In this document: piece by piece, positions 11,714 to 26,100 of the stretch | Layout: each line of letters begins with the position of its first letter | Position numbering within the stretch: position 1 is the first letter of the stretch | Assembly: GCA_013397435.1 (NCBI GenBank) | Contig: VZRG01001520.1 | Coordinates: forward strand, 1 to 64,000 | DNA: 64,000 bases | Source of the DNA: Erythrocercus mccallii | Lineage: Eukaryota > Chordata > Aves > Passeriformes > Dicruridae | Direction of reading: 5' to 3' | Program-made: the position numbers and the translations under genes | Notes under the pieces: model-generated | Seen by the model: only the letters and a program-made list of their open reading frames with translations | Told to the model about the DNA's origin: nothing | The model's database searches: none

Positions 11714-14700
11714 CTGTGATAAAGAAAACTACCTGTTATAAGTGGGATCTAAAGTATGTTTCAAACCTCTATACAGACTTCATTAAGTGTTACCTGTAGT
11801 CACCACTGCTTTTTTTCTGAAAGCCATAGGAACCAGGATCTCCCACTGTTGAGACAGTGACAAGTTCAAACCCAACACTGTATTGCCTGCAAGTGACATG
11901 ACAGACTTGCTTTAGATATTTGGGCCATCAGGATTACCATGAAGAAGGTTAGTTATTAAAAACTATACAGTATAACTGAACGACATCTAAATGTTTTGTC
12001 ACATTTGTGACAAAAATGTTAAGTCAAATTTACCATGACATGAATATAGAATTTGGAAGAAGACAGGACTCAGTTCAGGTTTAGACTAGACTTAGGGAAA
12101 AAGCCTGCTAGAAGCCTGCCTGTACAGGCTTAACTAAGTAAGTTAAGCTTGTGACACACTCCTGTGCCACATGGCAGAGATCCTGTGGTGTGATCAGATT
12201 GCTATCGGAGGACTCAGTGTCAGTGATCTCAGCAGAATTTCTCATGTTGCAGTACAGCTTGGGACACTTTGTCTGCTCCTGTTAATGCATGTGACAGGCA
12301 CCACTGCCCCTGTCCTTCAAACTACCCAAATATGATGTGCAAGTGCAGGAAAAAAAAGGCATACAAAGAACTGCTCAATTCATGGAACCATGCGGCCACA
12401 CACCTCTTCCTTCATTTCATGAGAGGAATGTCCCCAAAGAGGAGAGAAGAGATAGAAAAGTTCTGTCATTTGTGGGGCCCACTGTACAGCTTTGCAAAGG
12501 ATAAACACTTGACTGCAGGTCAGGAGATGTTGTTATTCAGAGGTGCTGAATATGGGTATTTTGAGGTAATCATTAATTGTGCCAAAGGAATTTGGCCTGC
12601 ATAAATCTTCTTTATTGGACATTGACATCCAGCACGTCTCTTGGCCTGCTAGTGGCACAGTAAATGCACTTTCAGAGGTGTTTCAGAGATGTAAGGGTTT
12701 AATATCTTGCATATTAGCTCCACAACAAAATAAAAGGAATTACGAGCATAATTAATTTTAGGAATAAGTCCTTTATACCTTCTTCCCTAGCTCTGCTCAG
12801 ACCCCAAAACTAAAAAGAAAGGAAGGCTGCTGCTTTCCTTATAGGTCAAGGATTTCCCTCAGTAGTTAATGTGTAAATTTAAAACACTTTTGCTGGTAAA
12901 GATAGAAACATGAATAGTACTAAATCTGAGTCAACTCCCACACCTTGTCTTCTAGATTTTCCATGAGCTTCCCACCCTCCCCAAGGGGATACTGACAAAG
13001 CTTTATCTTTGGCATGCAATGTATTGATGCACAATTACTTTCTACAAACCTCGGCCCCCGTAGTTCAATTAGCAATGGTCCATTCTTGTCTAGCTGGAAT
13101 TGATAAATGGGATTATTTTTGTAGGTGTCTCTGAAGTTTCCACATCCTCCAGCACTGTGACCTTTCCACTGTCCATTAACCTGAAAGAAGTCCAAAGTAC
13201 AGAAAACAAATCCTGAGGATTTGTATTGCTTTTATATACACACAAACAAGACTAGAGGGTCCTTTCCCTTAGAGGTTACTGACTTAGTGACCTCTCCTAA
13301 TTTTTAAAGTGAAGTGAAAGATGGTGTTAAGCATTCACAGAGTCTCATGCAGTTCCCCATCCCCCTTGATCAAAGCCTTACATCCCTGAGACATGTATGG
13401 TATTTTTCCAGCTTACATTAAGCAAGCACTGAGTGACTCTTTCTGACTGTGACAATCTGCAGCTAACAGAAGACCCACATTCCCATCTATCCCATGCCTA
13501 CTGGACTACACAGGTTATTTTTTTTTTTGTCCTCAGACACTGCTCCATTTGGTTAAATGAGAAACAGCAGCAATACAGGCAGTACCACATATTTACAACA
13601 GTAATAGTGTTGTAACCCTTGCTTTTAAAGATCTCTGCCTCCAGCCCTGTCCATCACCTCTGTGCACTCTGAGAGCCAGCACTGCAGTGACAAGATAACC
13701 ATAACAACAGATTCTGCAAGGATAAAGACACACGTGAGGAAAAATGCTGCTCAGACTTTGAGAAGCAGGCCATCTGTTTCCAAGTTCCTCTTGCTAGTCA
13801 TTAAACTGAAAGGTTAAGACTTGTAAGACACGCCAGGCATTCCCAAAGATTTATAGCTGAGATCCATCTCTCCTGTTACTTCTCTCCTGTCTCTGTCAAA
13901 TCAGCAAGGGGCAGCATTTTCCCTTGTGATTTAATTTCTTCACTCAGTGCCCACACCCCTCAAACATGGTAAGTATGGAAAAAAGGGGAATTTCTTCCCC
14001 TACCATGCTGCTACCGAGGAACCTAAAACTGCTGTGTGCTCTGGAGCTTTCTAACCCTTTTCCACTTCTGCTACACTTAATTCCAGGAATCACATCAGAG
14101 CTTAGTGAGCTCCAGAGGTGACCACTTGACTCCAGTATAGGACATCTAAAAGAACTTTTTACTGCTAAACTGTGAATTAGTTCTCTGCTTGCTTTTGAGT
14201 GTGATGACTGCTAAGCAATCACCAAACAGGCATTAAATACAGGCAACTAATTTTTTGTCATCAGTCCTAAAGACAGAACTGGTCTTGGATAGATAGAACA
14301 TACCTTTTTTTTAATACTAGACAAACATGTTCAAATAATCAACAGGAGTTTTTTAAGTTAATTCTCTTTTCAAACATTACAACACAAAACGGATGTCCCT
14401 CCTCAAACAGGCTTTTCACCTTGAATGTGGTTTTGACCTCTTAAAGCACTTCCTCTAAGTAAGTCTAGTTTTTAATAGCTATATAGGACACCAGTTTCTG
14501 GAAGAACCAAACAAATCATCTTGCTGTTCCCAGGAATCTCTCTATTCACTCACCATTCTTTAGAACAGGCTTCAAGGGACTGCTCCAGAAATAACAGCTG
14601 GTATGGAACATTGTCTGAGCTCGACAGCCAAACTGCAAGCCAGCATACCCCCTGCCCATACAAAGTAATGCAATCCTGGGTTTCAAGCACCAGTGTCCTA

Positions 14701-17700
14701 GAAAATGGACTGTTCCACTGTGGCTCAAACTCCCTTGTTTCTCTCTTCCTGAAAAAGTTACTGTTTGGACAGAAGACTTCTGACTATAATAGGATTCCCC
14801 AGGGTAGGCATGGTAGGTACAGAGCTAAAGTTAACAGCTGCTGGTTTATTCTTTCCTGAGGATAAAACTGCTAAAACATGAAAATACATGCAAGTTACTT
14901 TATCCTGTGAGCTCTTGGCTATATTTATACTTTAGCTGAAGGTGTAACTGCAGCTCATGTTGACAGCTGAAATATGAACAGCAGCTGGCCCAGAACTGCC
15001 TGAGCTTCTGACTTAATTTCAGTCAAGTTTTTCACTCTACCTCCATTTCTATACTCTCAGGGAGCATTTCTACAGGAAATGTACAATGGATATACTTCCT
15101 TGATCCTGTCTGGCAACAGGAGTACTTATTCCAATTGTTACAGACCTTTGAGGTATCTTTGTAAAATTTAGGAACACTAATGTGTTGTGATACTGCCATC
15201 CTAAGTTTGTTTCTTATGGTCTTGCTACTGGTGCCTTTGGTTTGGCATTGTTGATTTTGTCCCATCATGCCAGGAGTTTTTCCTAGAAAATCATGCAATT
15301 CTCCCAAGGGGAAATGAGCAATACTTCTGGGGGGTTTTCCCTCTGCATCATTACTATTACAACCTGATTTCTGCAGAGTGATGACTTATTAGGGTATGGG
15401 TTGTTGTTCCAAAGGCCAGTCTGTTCCACAAAGGCTTTGCAGCACATCTGCAGTGGCACAGCTGCAACAAGACACTCTGTGGTGGAGGCGGGGCAGTAGT
15501 ATCAAAATGTATTTAAAAATCTTGTACATCTCAAATACAGAAAAGTCAAACCAGTGATCCATAAAACAAAATGTTTCTTTACCCGTTTGGAAATGGTGTA
15601 AGGTGTAGGAATCTTGGAAAAGGTGAACTTGCACAAGGAATACACCTGTGTTGTAAAAGAAGCAGCAGGTCACACATTCATCTTGCACTTTTCAAATGAA
15701 ATCATAACAAATTAAAGCAGAATTGCCTACACAACATTTTTAGATACTTGTTCACTGCATGCCTGTATTACCCATTAGATGACCCTGTGTAAAACTCAAA
15801 ATTCAGAATAGTGCTGGGACTAAGACTTAGTTCTACTTAATTTTTCTAAACAACCCTGCCCTCTCCCCCCAAAAAACCCAACCAAACCAAACCAAACACA
15901 ACAACAACAAAAAAACCCCAAAAAACAAAAAAAGCAAACCAGAAACAATCTGTATTTTACTCTTTTTTCAGTGAAAAAAAATCTAGCATTGGTCATTATG
16001 AGACTCAGCAGCTAAGAGAAAAACCCAAATCCTTAGTCAAGACCTGGAGAAGTCAAAAATCTTTAAATTGTAACCAGGATCTAAAATAGGTTTATTCTGG
16101 ATACAAATAGAGCCAGTGATCTGCCTGTACATAGGTACTTTTTTATTCTAGAAAGTAAGAGTATTTTTCAGCTGATTTTGTTACTAAAACTGCACTATCT
16201 TAATTGCAAAGGGAGAAATTATCAAACACTTCATCCAGTGGTTCTGCTCCATCATTCATTGTCGCTGTTGCCAGGCTGGAATAACCACAGGAGGCTTGGA
16301 ACTTTGCAGAGATCAGAGCAGGGGCCAAAAGCCCTGAATTGTTTATTTCATTCTATTACATACTTGTAGAAAGGTGACCATGGATTGGAGAGTGGTATTC
16401 CCACCTCTCAACCACAGTGGTCAAACAGACCCATCAATCAGCACTCACCTCCCATCAAGAAGAATGCAAAACAATGGCAGTGTTTACAAAAAGGCAATCT
16501 CTTGTTTACATAAACAGAGCGTAAGAAGTGAAAACTTGTACTTTAATATGGAAGTTCAGAAAGCTAGAAAAACTCATGGTGATAATTCATAGCTTCCCTC
16601 CCCAAAACAGCAACACTGATTCAGAAATACCTTTTTTATCAAATTTAAAACCAAAGGACCCTGTACAGTTTAATTGCTTACATTATGAAACAACAGCACC
16701 TACCCTGATGGTGTAATGGATGGTGTTTTGTTTCTCATATTGGGACACCACTAAGGTGAATGTATGGGAACCTGGAGAGGTCAGCTTTATCTTGGTCAGA
16801 TAATGAGGACTGTTGATCCGAATACCATCAATATAAGGAGGAGGATCAGCTGAAAAAGAAAAGGATGAACATTTTTCCCTGACCAAAAAATCCCGCAGCT
16901 TGGTAAATTTCTGAGATCAGACAACAGACCTGAGTGCTCGTAACAGATGAGAGCCTCAAAATTTATCCATATAAAGGACAGTCTTAACATCAACTACTGT
17001 TTTCAGGAGAGGTACACCACGCATGACAAGATACAAATTCTGTGCTTGAAAGTACAGCTTAAATCCCAAGACTTGCAAGCACTGCAAGTCACCCACCAAT
17101 GTCATGACTCAAAGAAGACTGCTGTAATTATGTTGAATTTTCAAGAGAAAGATAATGAATGTTTAAGCACTCTTTGAAAATCTCTGAAGTGTCTGCTCTT
17201 TCTCCGTTGGCTGGACGGTTCCAGAATGCCAGCTGCCAAAATCTTTGGCCACCACGTAAACAATACTTCATATTAATTCCTTTAACTAAATCACACACAC
17301 TTTCTCTCCCTCCCTCTTCAAATCCCTGTGATCATTACACAGATGCAGTTGCACCCCAATACCAATGCACATGTGGTACTTAAAAAGATCCCAAATGTTT
17401 GCTTTTACAATTAGACAGTGTAATTTGTTATTTGGCCTCCAATTGGTTCTTTCCAGACTTCTTTTAATTTCAGTGAAGCAGGACCAAATCTAGCCAATTA
17501 CTTCAATAGGCCCAGGATCAGATCCTTTTATTTTCTTCCACAAAGCAACATGGGAGAGGGGAAAGGATTAATATAAAACAATAAGAAGCTTAGGAATGGG
17601 AAATCTCGGCCTTGCTGCCAAAAGATTAAGCTGCTTTGTTCTCATCTCATTTTAACAGATGGTTAAAAATAATACTGCAGCTTGACCAATCTATTTCCAT

Positions 17701-20074
17701 GGAAAAAGGTTTTAAACAAGTTTGAGCTCGTGAGATCAGAAGTTCTTAAAAGAGTTTGTGTAGCAAGACAAAACATATGGATCATTCAGTTTTTGCTACT
17801 GGTCTTGCTAGGCTGTCTCAAGCACAATTGAACAATTCCCTCTACTACACAACTGTGTTTGGGTTTGTTCACTTAAGAATGTTTTCAGTGAGACACACAT
17901 GTAAAATAAGCACTGCTACAACTACCAGGAACATCAGAAGCAACTTGGGCATTTGCTTCTCCTCACAGAGCAGCTCTTGCAAAAACCGATGATGATTTGG
18001 TCAGGTGTCAACAGATCTTTCCACAGAAAGACTTGGGTTCTAAGGGAAGCTTGGATTCTTGGGGAAATTGGTCAGCAGAGTTCACTGAACAATATCAGAT
18101 GTGAACAATGAAATTCTTTTTAGCCATTCAAATAGAAAAAGACCCACACATTCCACTCTTTGGTGAAAAAAGCTTTAAAATCTACTAAGGGAGTTGTTGC
18201 ATGAGCAGCTACCTGAATGCAGACCTGGTTCTAAAGAGGTTCCCATCTGTAAAAACCCACTTATTTTAGGATGCACCTTCACTGAATAATTCCAAGGAAT
18301 ATTTTTGCAATATTTCCCTCTACCTTAAGGGAAAGAATAATAAAAAAGAAGATTTCTTAGCTGTGCCTTAAAGTTTCAGTCTAACCATTCAATGTGGGCA
18401 TTACCTTTACACCCTGTGTCTCAGCCTGTTTCAGATCTACTATCTCTCTTGAAATAAAGCATACTTGGCTACTTCACAGCTACAGTAAACCTCTTCTCTT
18501 CAAGGTGAAAAGAATCTGACATATAATGACCAAGAGAAAGATTTTGATAAAACTTGAATATTTTAAACATTTCATACCTAACGGAAATATGCTGAAGTGT
18601 TTACCTATATTTCATAAGCTTGCTTAGGTACTTTACTAAGCCAAGTTAATGGGACAATTAACCCTGATTATTTTCATTTTGTGGAAGCTGTAGACCTTTA
18701 AATAATTTCACAAATGTAGGAAATAATTATTCTAGTAGAGAAACTAACACACAACATCTGTTCCCTTTAAGCATTAACTACTGGCACTGAAAAATAAACA
18801 GAAAAAATAAAGAAAATGTTGCATCAAAGTAAGTGTCAGCAGGACTATGTAGACCTCTTAAGAGTTCTTACAGCATGTGTAGAATGGCCTTTTCCTTCAG
18901 TGTAGACTTTAGGATCAAACAGAGCAAACCAATGATTTCAGAAGACTAACCTCTTAATGAGGCATCTAGTTTTAAAGCAAGAAGTGCCTTTCCTCTGCAC
19001 AAAATTCTGTGTGCTTCTTCATTTATTTATAGCATCAACTTCTTGACAATTAAGGTACACTAACCTGGATAGTAAACTTTTTTGCCATCAGTCTTGTATA
19101 CAACCATTGTAATGAATTCCCGATTGTGTGCAAAGTCATCCTATAAAAACAAAACCCACAAATCAGAATTATGCAATTCTGTGCAACAGCATGAATGCTT
19201 AATCAAGTCAAGTACACCTTCTACCATCCCTTTTGATCACCACACAATATGACCTGATATTTGTATTTATCAGGATACCCAATGGAATTTTGTTCAAATG
19301 CCTGAAGTAAACAAACATCCACTAATTTAACTTACTCAGGCCCCAGGATTCAAAGTTACTTCAGAACCTTTACAGTGGAATAGAATCACTTAGCTCAAAT
19401 TTTACTCTGTTTCAATTGGACATGCATGTACCTGCTGAATTATAAAATTCTGTATGTATACAGGCATACACACCAGAACATGGGCAGTAATATACTAATA
19501 AGAGAGAGCCATACAGAAAGATTTACAGGAGCTGTGGCAGAGCTCGCAGTGCAGAACCAGCACCTTGTCAGTGATGTGCCTGCTGAGCAGGACCCAGACG
19601 GCAGCACCACCCTGTGGACATTGCACCTCCAGCTTGTACTGAGGGTTGTTGGCCAGGCTGTAGGCATCCTTCACTGGGCCCTGCTTTGCATCCCACGTAC
19701 TGGAAGTGATACAGACACGTTATTAGACCAGTAAGAAACTAATCTGTGCTTTGAAACCAATTCCAAATCCTACACAGACGCAGAGCATGATATTATCAGT
19801 ACCAAGTCACCAATGCCTAGTTTTCTACTGGAATCTATGGCAGTGGTTACATAAAAGGTCACATCAGAAGCATTATCTTATAACTTTGTTTTATAAATGA
19901 GTTCATCACAATACATGTATGGTAATAAAAATGCTAAATAAAAACGCTAAATAAAAACAACCTGGCTGGTGACTGCAATCACACAAAGCACAAAAAATGC
20001 TGAACCATTTATGCAGCCTGGGCTACACAACCATGGCTATGATTGCACACACCAATACTTTTGTAACTGTAGAA

Positions 20075-20134
<60 letters not shown>

Positions 20135-23100
20135 GCTATGGTTGGTTTCAAAAGTTTGCCAAATTTTTTCCTCCATTATTTTTTCCTGAGGAATTTTTTA
20201 TTTTAAAATTTGCCCTGTTTGATGCTTGGAAGGGTGCCCTACAAGAAGCATTGAAGATCTTTGAGGTGCCCTACTGCAAAATCTGCCTGCTGCCTTGTGA
20301 AGTGTTTAGACAAGAAAAATACAGTGAGAAGAAACAAAAAGCACTGATGACTGAACACGAAGCGTGGCACACTGGAAACAGAAGCGTGTACAGCTATTCC
20401 TAAGTCTCCTTGTCCCTCTCACACTTGTAAAACTGAACAGCACGTGTGGAAGGTTGCATTAACAAAGCTTCAAACTATCACCGTCGTTACTCTGTATTTT
20501 ACGGCAACTGCCACTGTGCTAAGGCTTTTCCCTACACAGAGGGAAGACAACCACTGATAATGTAAGGACAGACAGACCAGTAAGTGAGCTCTGACATTAG
20601 CACTCACATTATCTCATCTTGCTACATCACCACAGTGTATTTTAGAAATAATTGGAGTGCAAAGATGGAAGGAGTCTTTACAGATAAGCTCAGCAATCAC
20701 ACTGTAGATGGAGGAGCTTGTGCAGAGCTAACACATGCAGGGACAGTGGAAGCAGTGGCAAAGTACAGTCTAGTGGAGTGGAGAAGTACAGAAACCCTTG
20801 CTTTCCAAAACCAAGACACAGATACACACATTTACCCTCAACTGGAAGACAAAACCCCTGAATGTAATGGATATTTGGTAAGGGGCAGGTATCACATTCA
20901 GAAAACAAATCAGCAGGCAAGGAAGATTATTTATGATAACAACAACTGCTAAAACCCAGAACTGGTTAAACTACCCTGATGTCAGTGAACACACCCTACA
21001 AAGACAACAGGCCACACAGCTCACTTGCAAGTGGCCAGAAAAATGAATTCCAAATAGTAACTAGGCCACTTAAGGACTGTCTGGGCACTGCTTAGAGATG
21101 GACTGCACAAAAATCTGATTTTTATTCTGACAGGGAGATGTGGGACTGAGGTCAGAATCTGGTTACGCAACCATAGCTCCACAGCAACATCACAAGGGTC
21201 ACTGAGCTCCACTGATGTTACAGAAGTAGTCAAAAACAAAGCCTGAACTGAGAAAGTGTGAAGTCATACTCAAAAGAACAGGGCTGGAATTCAAGCCCCT
21301 AGCTGTAAACTGGAAGAATGGAAGGAAGGAAACATCACATCAGAACACTTACTGAGATTTTGAAACAAAAATTTTATCTTTTGGACCAACCTGTGAATAC
21401 ATGTAGATTCTTTAAAAAGACTTGGGTTCCAACTCAAATAAATAACATCATAGTACTGGCACAGGTCCTCCCAGGAAATCCAGAAAATGCCTGAAAAGGA
21501 AATGCTGCTATTATTTTCTTACCAGATACCTTGATTTCACTTGTTTCTCAAGTGTCTCTTTCTGAGCAAATGATACAGCTTATATCAAGATTTCTGCAAA
21601 ATGTAGTAGTAATGTCTGCACTGCCTAAATTGCTAAATTTAAACTTGCCCTCCAAACCAAGTTAAAGCAAGAAAAAGAAGTTAGTCTCTTCTCTTATTAT
21701 CAGGGACTTTCTGAAGCTGTCAGAATGCTTTTCCATTCTCAAGAACTAAGTGGAAGGTATGAGAAAACCTGCTATTTTGCAAGAGACATCATTAGGTGAT
21801 TCTGACCTCATTTCCCCTTTCCTAGGTTTCTAAAAACAAAAAAATAAAATACACAAACAGGTTCCTGCAATTCAACAACCTACTTCAGCAGTCATCCAGC
21901 ACAATCAAGCATCCAATCAACGTGTATGTTTAAATGTATTTCTAAGATACCTCATCCAACACCTATGTCACTTGTTTTTGCACCCTAAATTTGCTTTATC
22001 TTTGCAACATTCTCATGCATTTATTCTAATTCTCCATTAGCTCCCTTAATTGCAATTCCAGCCAACAACAGTGTCTGCAAACCAACAAATTCTTAGTGGA
22101 ATGAACTTTTAAAATGGTAGCAGCCTTATAAATCATGTCTCTGACATAGGCAATTGCAGATCTTACAGCACTAAAAACCAGTCATAATAACTACACAAAA
22201 TCAAGATGACCAAAGTGTAAATCCAATTAGAAGGAATAACTCCATTAGAATTACTAATGTAATTTCATATAAAATTTTAACAACTAGATGCTACAAATTA
22301 GTTACTAAATGAATTGGTAAATAAATAACAAACTATTATCTCATAACTGTCACAAATCCAGGGCTGCTATTTTTATGTTTGAATCAAAAGTTTTCATCAG
22401 ACATTTGCATGAGGCTTACCAATAAATGCTATAACCTAATGGGTTTGGAGGCACAGTGTTGTAAAAACAGTGGCACCAAACAAAAGGGCTCCCTCAGAGA
22501 TTTGCAGACAGCAACAAGGACACAGTAAAAAGCAGAGATATCTTTCTGAAAGTAAAATGCAGCTGCTGCAGCAGAAAGGCTATTTAAATAGTGATTACAG
22601 TAAGCATGTTGATACATATTTGAAAATGTTGGAGAGGAAAAAATCCACAAAAAGTCCATTCATGTATTAAAAAGCAGTATTTCACAGCTTATTGTCAGAA
22701 TATTCTCTTTGCACTGAATTCCCACATACTGAGACAGCACACTTAACCAAGGAGGTACTTTCTTGTCAATGAATTTGGGATATATATTTAACAGTCTAGA
22801 TTACTTAAACTCCAGACAAACCTGAAATGACAGATTTAAATACATAAATACTTCCTAAGCTTTTGGACTATTAATTTCTAGTATTTGTTTTATTCTCCTG
22901 ATGTGTAAGCATTCCTTTCCACCTTCCTGCATGGATACACCACAAAGATCTATACTATTTGAACAGATAATGACTTTTATAACCTTATTACCATTGTCTA
23001 TTTTCTGAGCTGTTCTGGGATCAAAGTTCAAGTATTTTTGTAAATCTGGGGTCCAGTTTCTTGTGTCATTTTCACTGTATCGTCCCTTCCAACGTAAGTG

Positions 23101-26100
23101 GCTCCAGGGATTTTTTAGCTGAAGAAATCGAAGTCCCTTAAAAAACCACAAAGTAAAAGTGTCAATTCATCTTGTCATGGTAATTTTTACATACTTAAAG
23201 TGGTTTTTAATATGGATCACAAAAACATAGAATCATTAAGTTTTCTGAAATTTCCCAGTGGAGTCCAAGACAAAATAAAATATATTAGCCATTAGAGAAA
23301 AAAAATCAGTAGCTACCCATCTAGGGTAAACCTAGAAACACATGTAGGTTTAAAACAGGAGTTTGAAAACACCTTCACTTTCACTTGATACCTTATATTC
23401 TCTTATATCCAAGACTGCATAAGCATGGGTTGGTACTAAACCCCACTTTTCTCCTTCCTCTTCAGACATCACCCCTGTTGCTGTTGTGATAAGGACATCT
23501 CCCTTGTGAAATCTGTTCAAAAAGAGGTGGAAAAATAGCTCAATTAAATCTCACAAGTTGCAATCTAACATTTTCCAGACACTGCAATAGCATGTTTGTA
23601 CACTGTCCATTAGCATGACCCTGCTTTATAAAGACTGGGATATGGGGGTTTTTGTCAGCAAAAATCACTCCTGAAAACAATTTGAGAAAGTGGAACTATT
23701 TTTCTTTCAGAATTTAGTATACAGTTTAAATTTAAAAATACTATTTTAATATAATTTCATATTTTCATAAACAAAAATCAGCATTTATCAACCTGAAGCT
23801 CAGCCTGTGTCATTTTTAAGATACTCTTCACATATCCACAGCTGACTACCAATGTGGTTTCATCACCACTTAGACAATGACTGCATATAGCAAATTATCA
23901 AGTATGTCACACCCCCAGGATTCTGAAGAATGAGAAGTTCATGCTTCCATACTTTTGCAGGTGTTTATATTCAAGTTTAGTGTTCCAAATAGCAATTGTT
24001 AATTTTGGAACAATTACTGTTGTGAAAACACACTGACATGTTTCCAGCCTACGCTAAAAACCCAAGCACATACTCAGTGTCCCTAGACGGATTACAGGAT
24101 CACTGCACTATATGGATCAACACATTTTCATTCTAGCACAGGTGAACAACAGTGGCTAGATCCCATCCTAACTTCAGTCACACCTTCAAATTACAACAAC
24201 AGCTGAAAAATTGTTGACAGCTCTGAGACCTCCTAAGCAACTGAAAAAACACTGCAGAAAGACTCTTTTATCGTGGATGCAGATGTTTCAGTCAACAGAA
24301 TAACCCCCTTCTATTGCACTGGAATACATAAAACACCAGCTGCACAAAACCATTTTGAAAGAAATCAAAGTACTTGGTATACCTGGCATTTATAATTTAC
24401 AGCTGCGTCTTTCACCATAAGCAAAATAATAGACTCATTTACTTTGGACCTTTAAGACCATCAAATCCATCCAACTGTTATGGTAGTTGTGAAAACCAGT
24501 ATTGCAGTTTTGATAGATTTTTGCTGCACCTCCAGGAGATTTAGTGATGGGGCATAATCTTGTGATACAATTAGAAATACTGTATTATATCTGCTGGCTA
24601 AGGACAGCAGATATAATATAATTCTGGGGAATTGTGTGGAAACACAGAACACATATCCTTCTTCTTTTTAAACATTTAACTGGTATATATTATAACTGGT
24701 ACCAGTTATAATGTAACTCATATATTGATTCCAAACTGCTCTTCTCTGACTCTATATTCTGTTTTATCAAGGAAAATAAGAATTCCTTCACAAAATTTCC
24801 CCAGTATTTTAATCTTCTATCAAAGCCACCAATACCTCAATTTTTCTTCTTCCAGAAAGCACATGAAGATTTTATAAAGCACAATTTGTAGCAGTACCAA
24901 AATGCTGTTGAAGTATCTGTGGTGACTGTACTGCTTTTACAGTGGTAACACAGCTACTACACAGCAAGCATTTTTAATTTCTTAGGAAAGAACAAATGTC
25001 TACCTCTGATAAAGCATTCTGAAAGTGCTATCCTTATTGAAGGCTTGATTGTCAGAGTGCATAGCAATTCTTTCAGGTATCCAACCTGTCAGTGCATGGA
25101 GATCAATATTCTGAAATGCAAGTATTCAAAAGAAATCAGAACAGATAATCCATATATAAACGTATGATGTGTGTACACAACTTATAAAAAGCCTTGAAAG
25201 AAATCAAGTACACAAAAGTTACAATACAGCAGTACGCATAAAAGGGTCAAGATTAAGACCAACAAATAATTCTTTTATTAGACAAGCACATTTCCAAGTA
25301 GCTTAAAAAAAAAAAAAAACAAAACTGGAAAGTGAACTGATGAAATAGATTGGAATTCCAAAGCAATGGAAGCAATCAGAATCATCAGTCATATTCAACT
25401 GTGTGAGGTGTTCTATTTCTTTCATTGATTTACAGATTTTTAAAGCAAATCTCAGAAGCAGTATTTGGGACCTTGCTATTATATATGCATTTTAAATAAT
25501 TTATGTTTTATTTCTAAAACTCAGGGTTTGGGTTTTTTATTTTTTTTTTGTAAAGCTGACACTGACATGTATTTCCATAAAAAGATGCTTTAATCTCCCA
25601 ACTCCCTGAAAAATTGCTTAATTCCTATTCTTTTGCTTTGTACTCCTCAAAGCAAAAGCAGAGACTGTAAATGCTTGAAGTGTCAATAACCAGCACTGGG
25701 CGGTGGAAACTTGAGGAATTAAAAGTACAAGACAGCCTGATTTTAAGTAACCCTGATTACAGAAGGAACCTAGAATACAGTGGAAAGTGGAGGGGGCAGG
25801 AAGGGTGGAGATTAAATGTCACCAGTCAAGCTGTTTTTCCAGACAGCAAGTTAGAGGATGACAATGGGAATAAAACACAGTTATTCTCACCAGCTTTTGT
25901 CCTTCAAAACAAAGCAGCCTGACACATAAAAATATGTGCTACATTTACCCCTTACACAAAGCCACATTTGTCTCCATAACAATTTTTCAAGAGGTGATGA
26001 TTACCAAGTATACTCACCAAGCATGTGATTGTCAAGACACCAATTAGCACCATGAATTTTTTAAAAAAGAATCTTTAGAATTTTAATAGTAAAAAGTTAA

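Noticed and set aside
12269..12604. 111-codon + strand open frame in CAPN7 intron 19
   Set aside because: It is antisense, has no ATG start and no recognisable domain, and frames of this length occur by chance at several places in the window.
19969..20403. 144-codon frame containing a repeated Ser-Ile-Tyr-Leu stretch
   Set aside because: Its length comes from reading through the (ATCT)n microsatellite, which has no stop in this frame.
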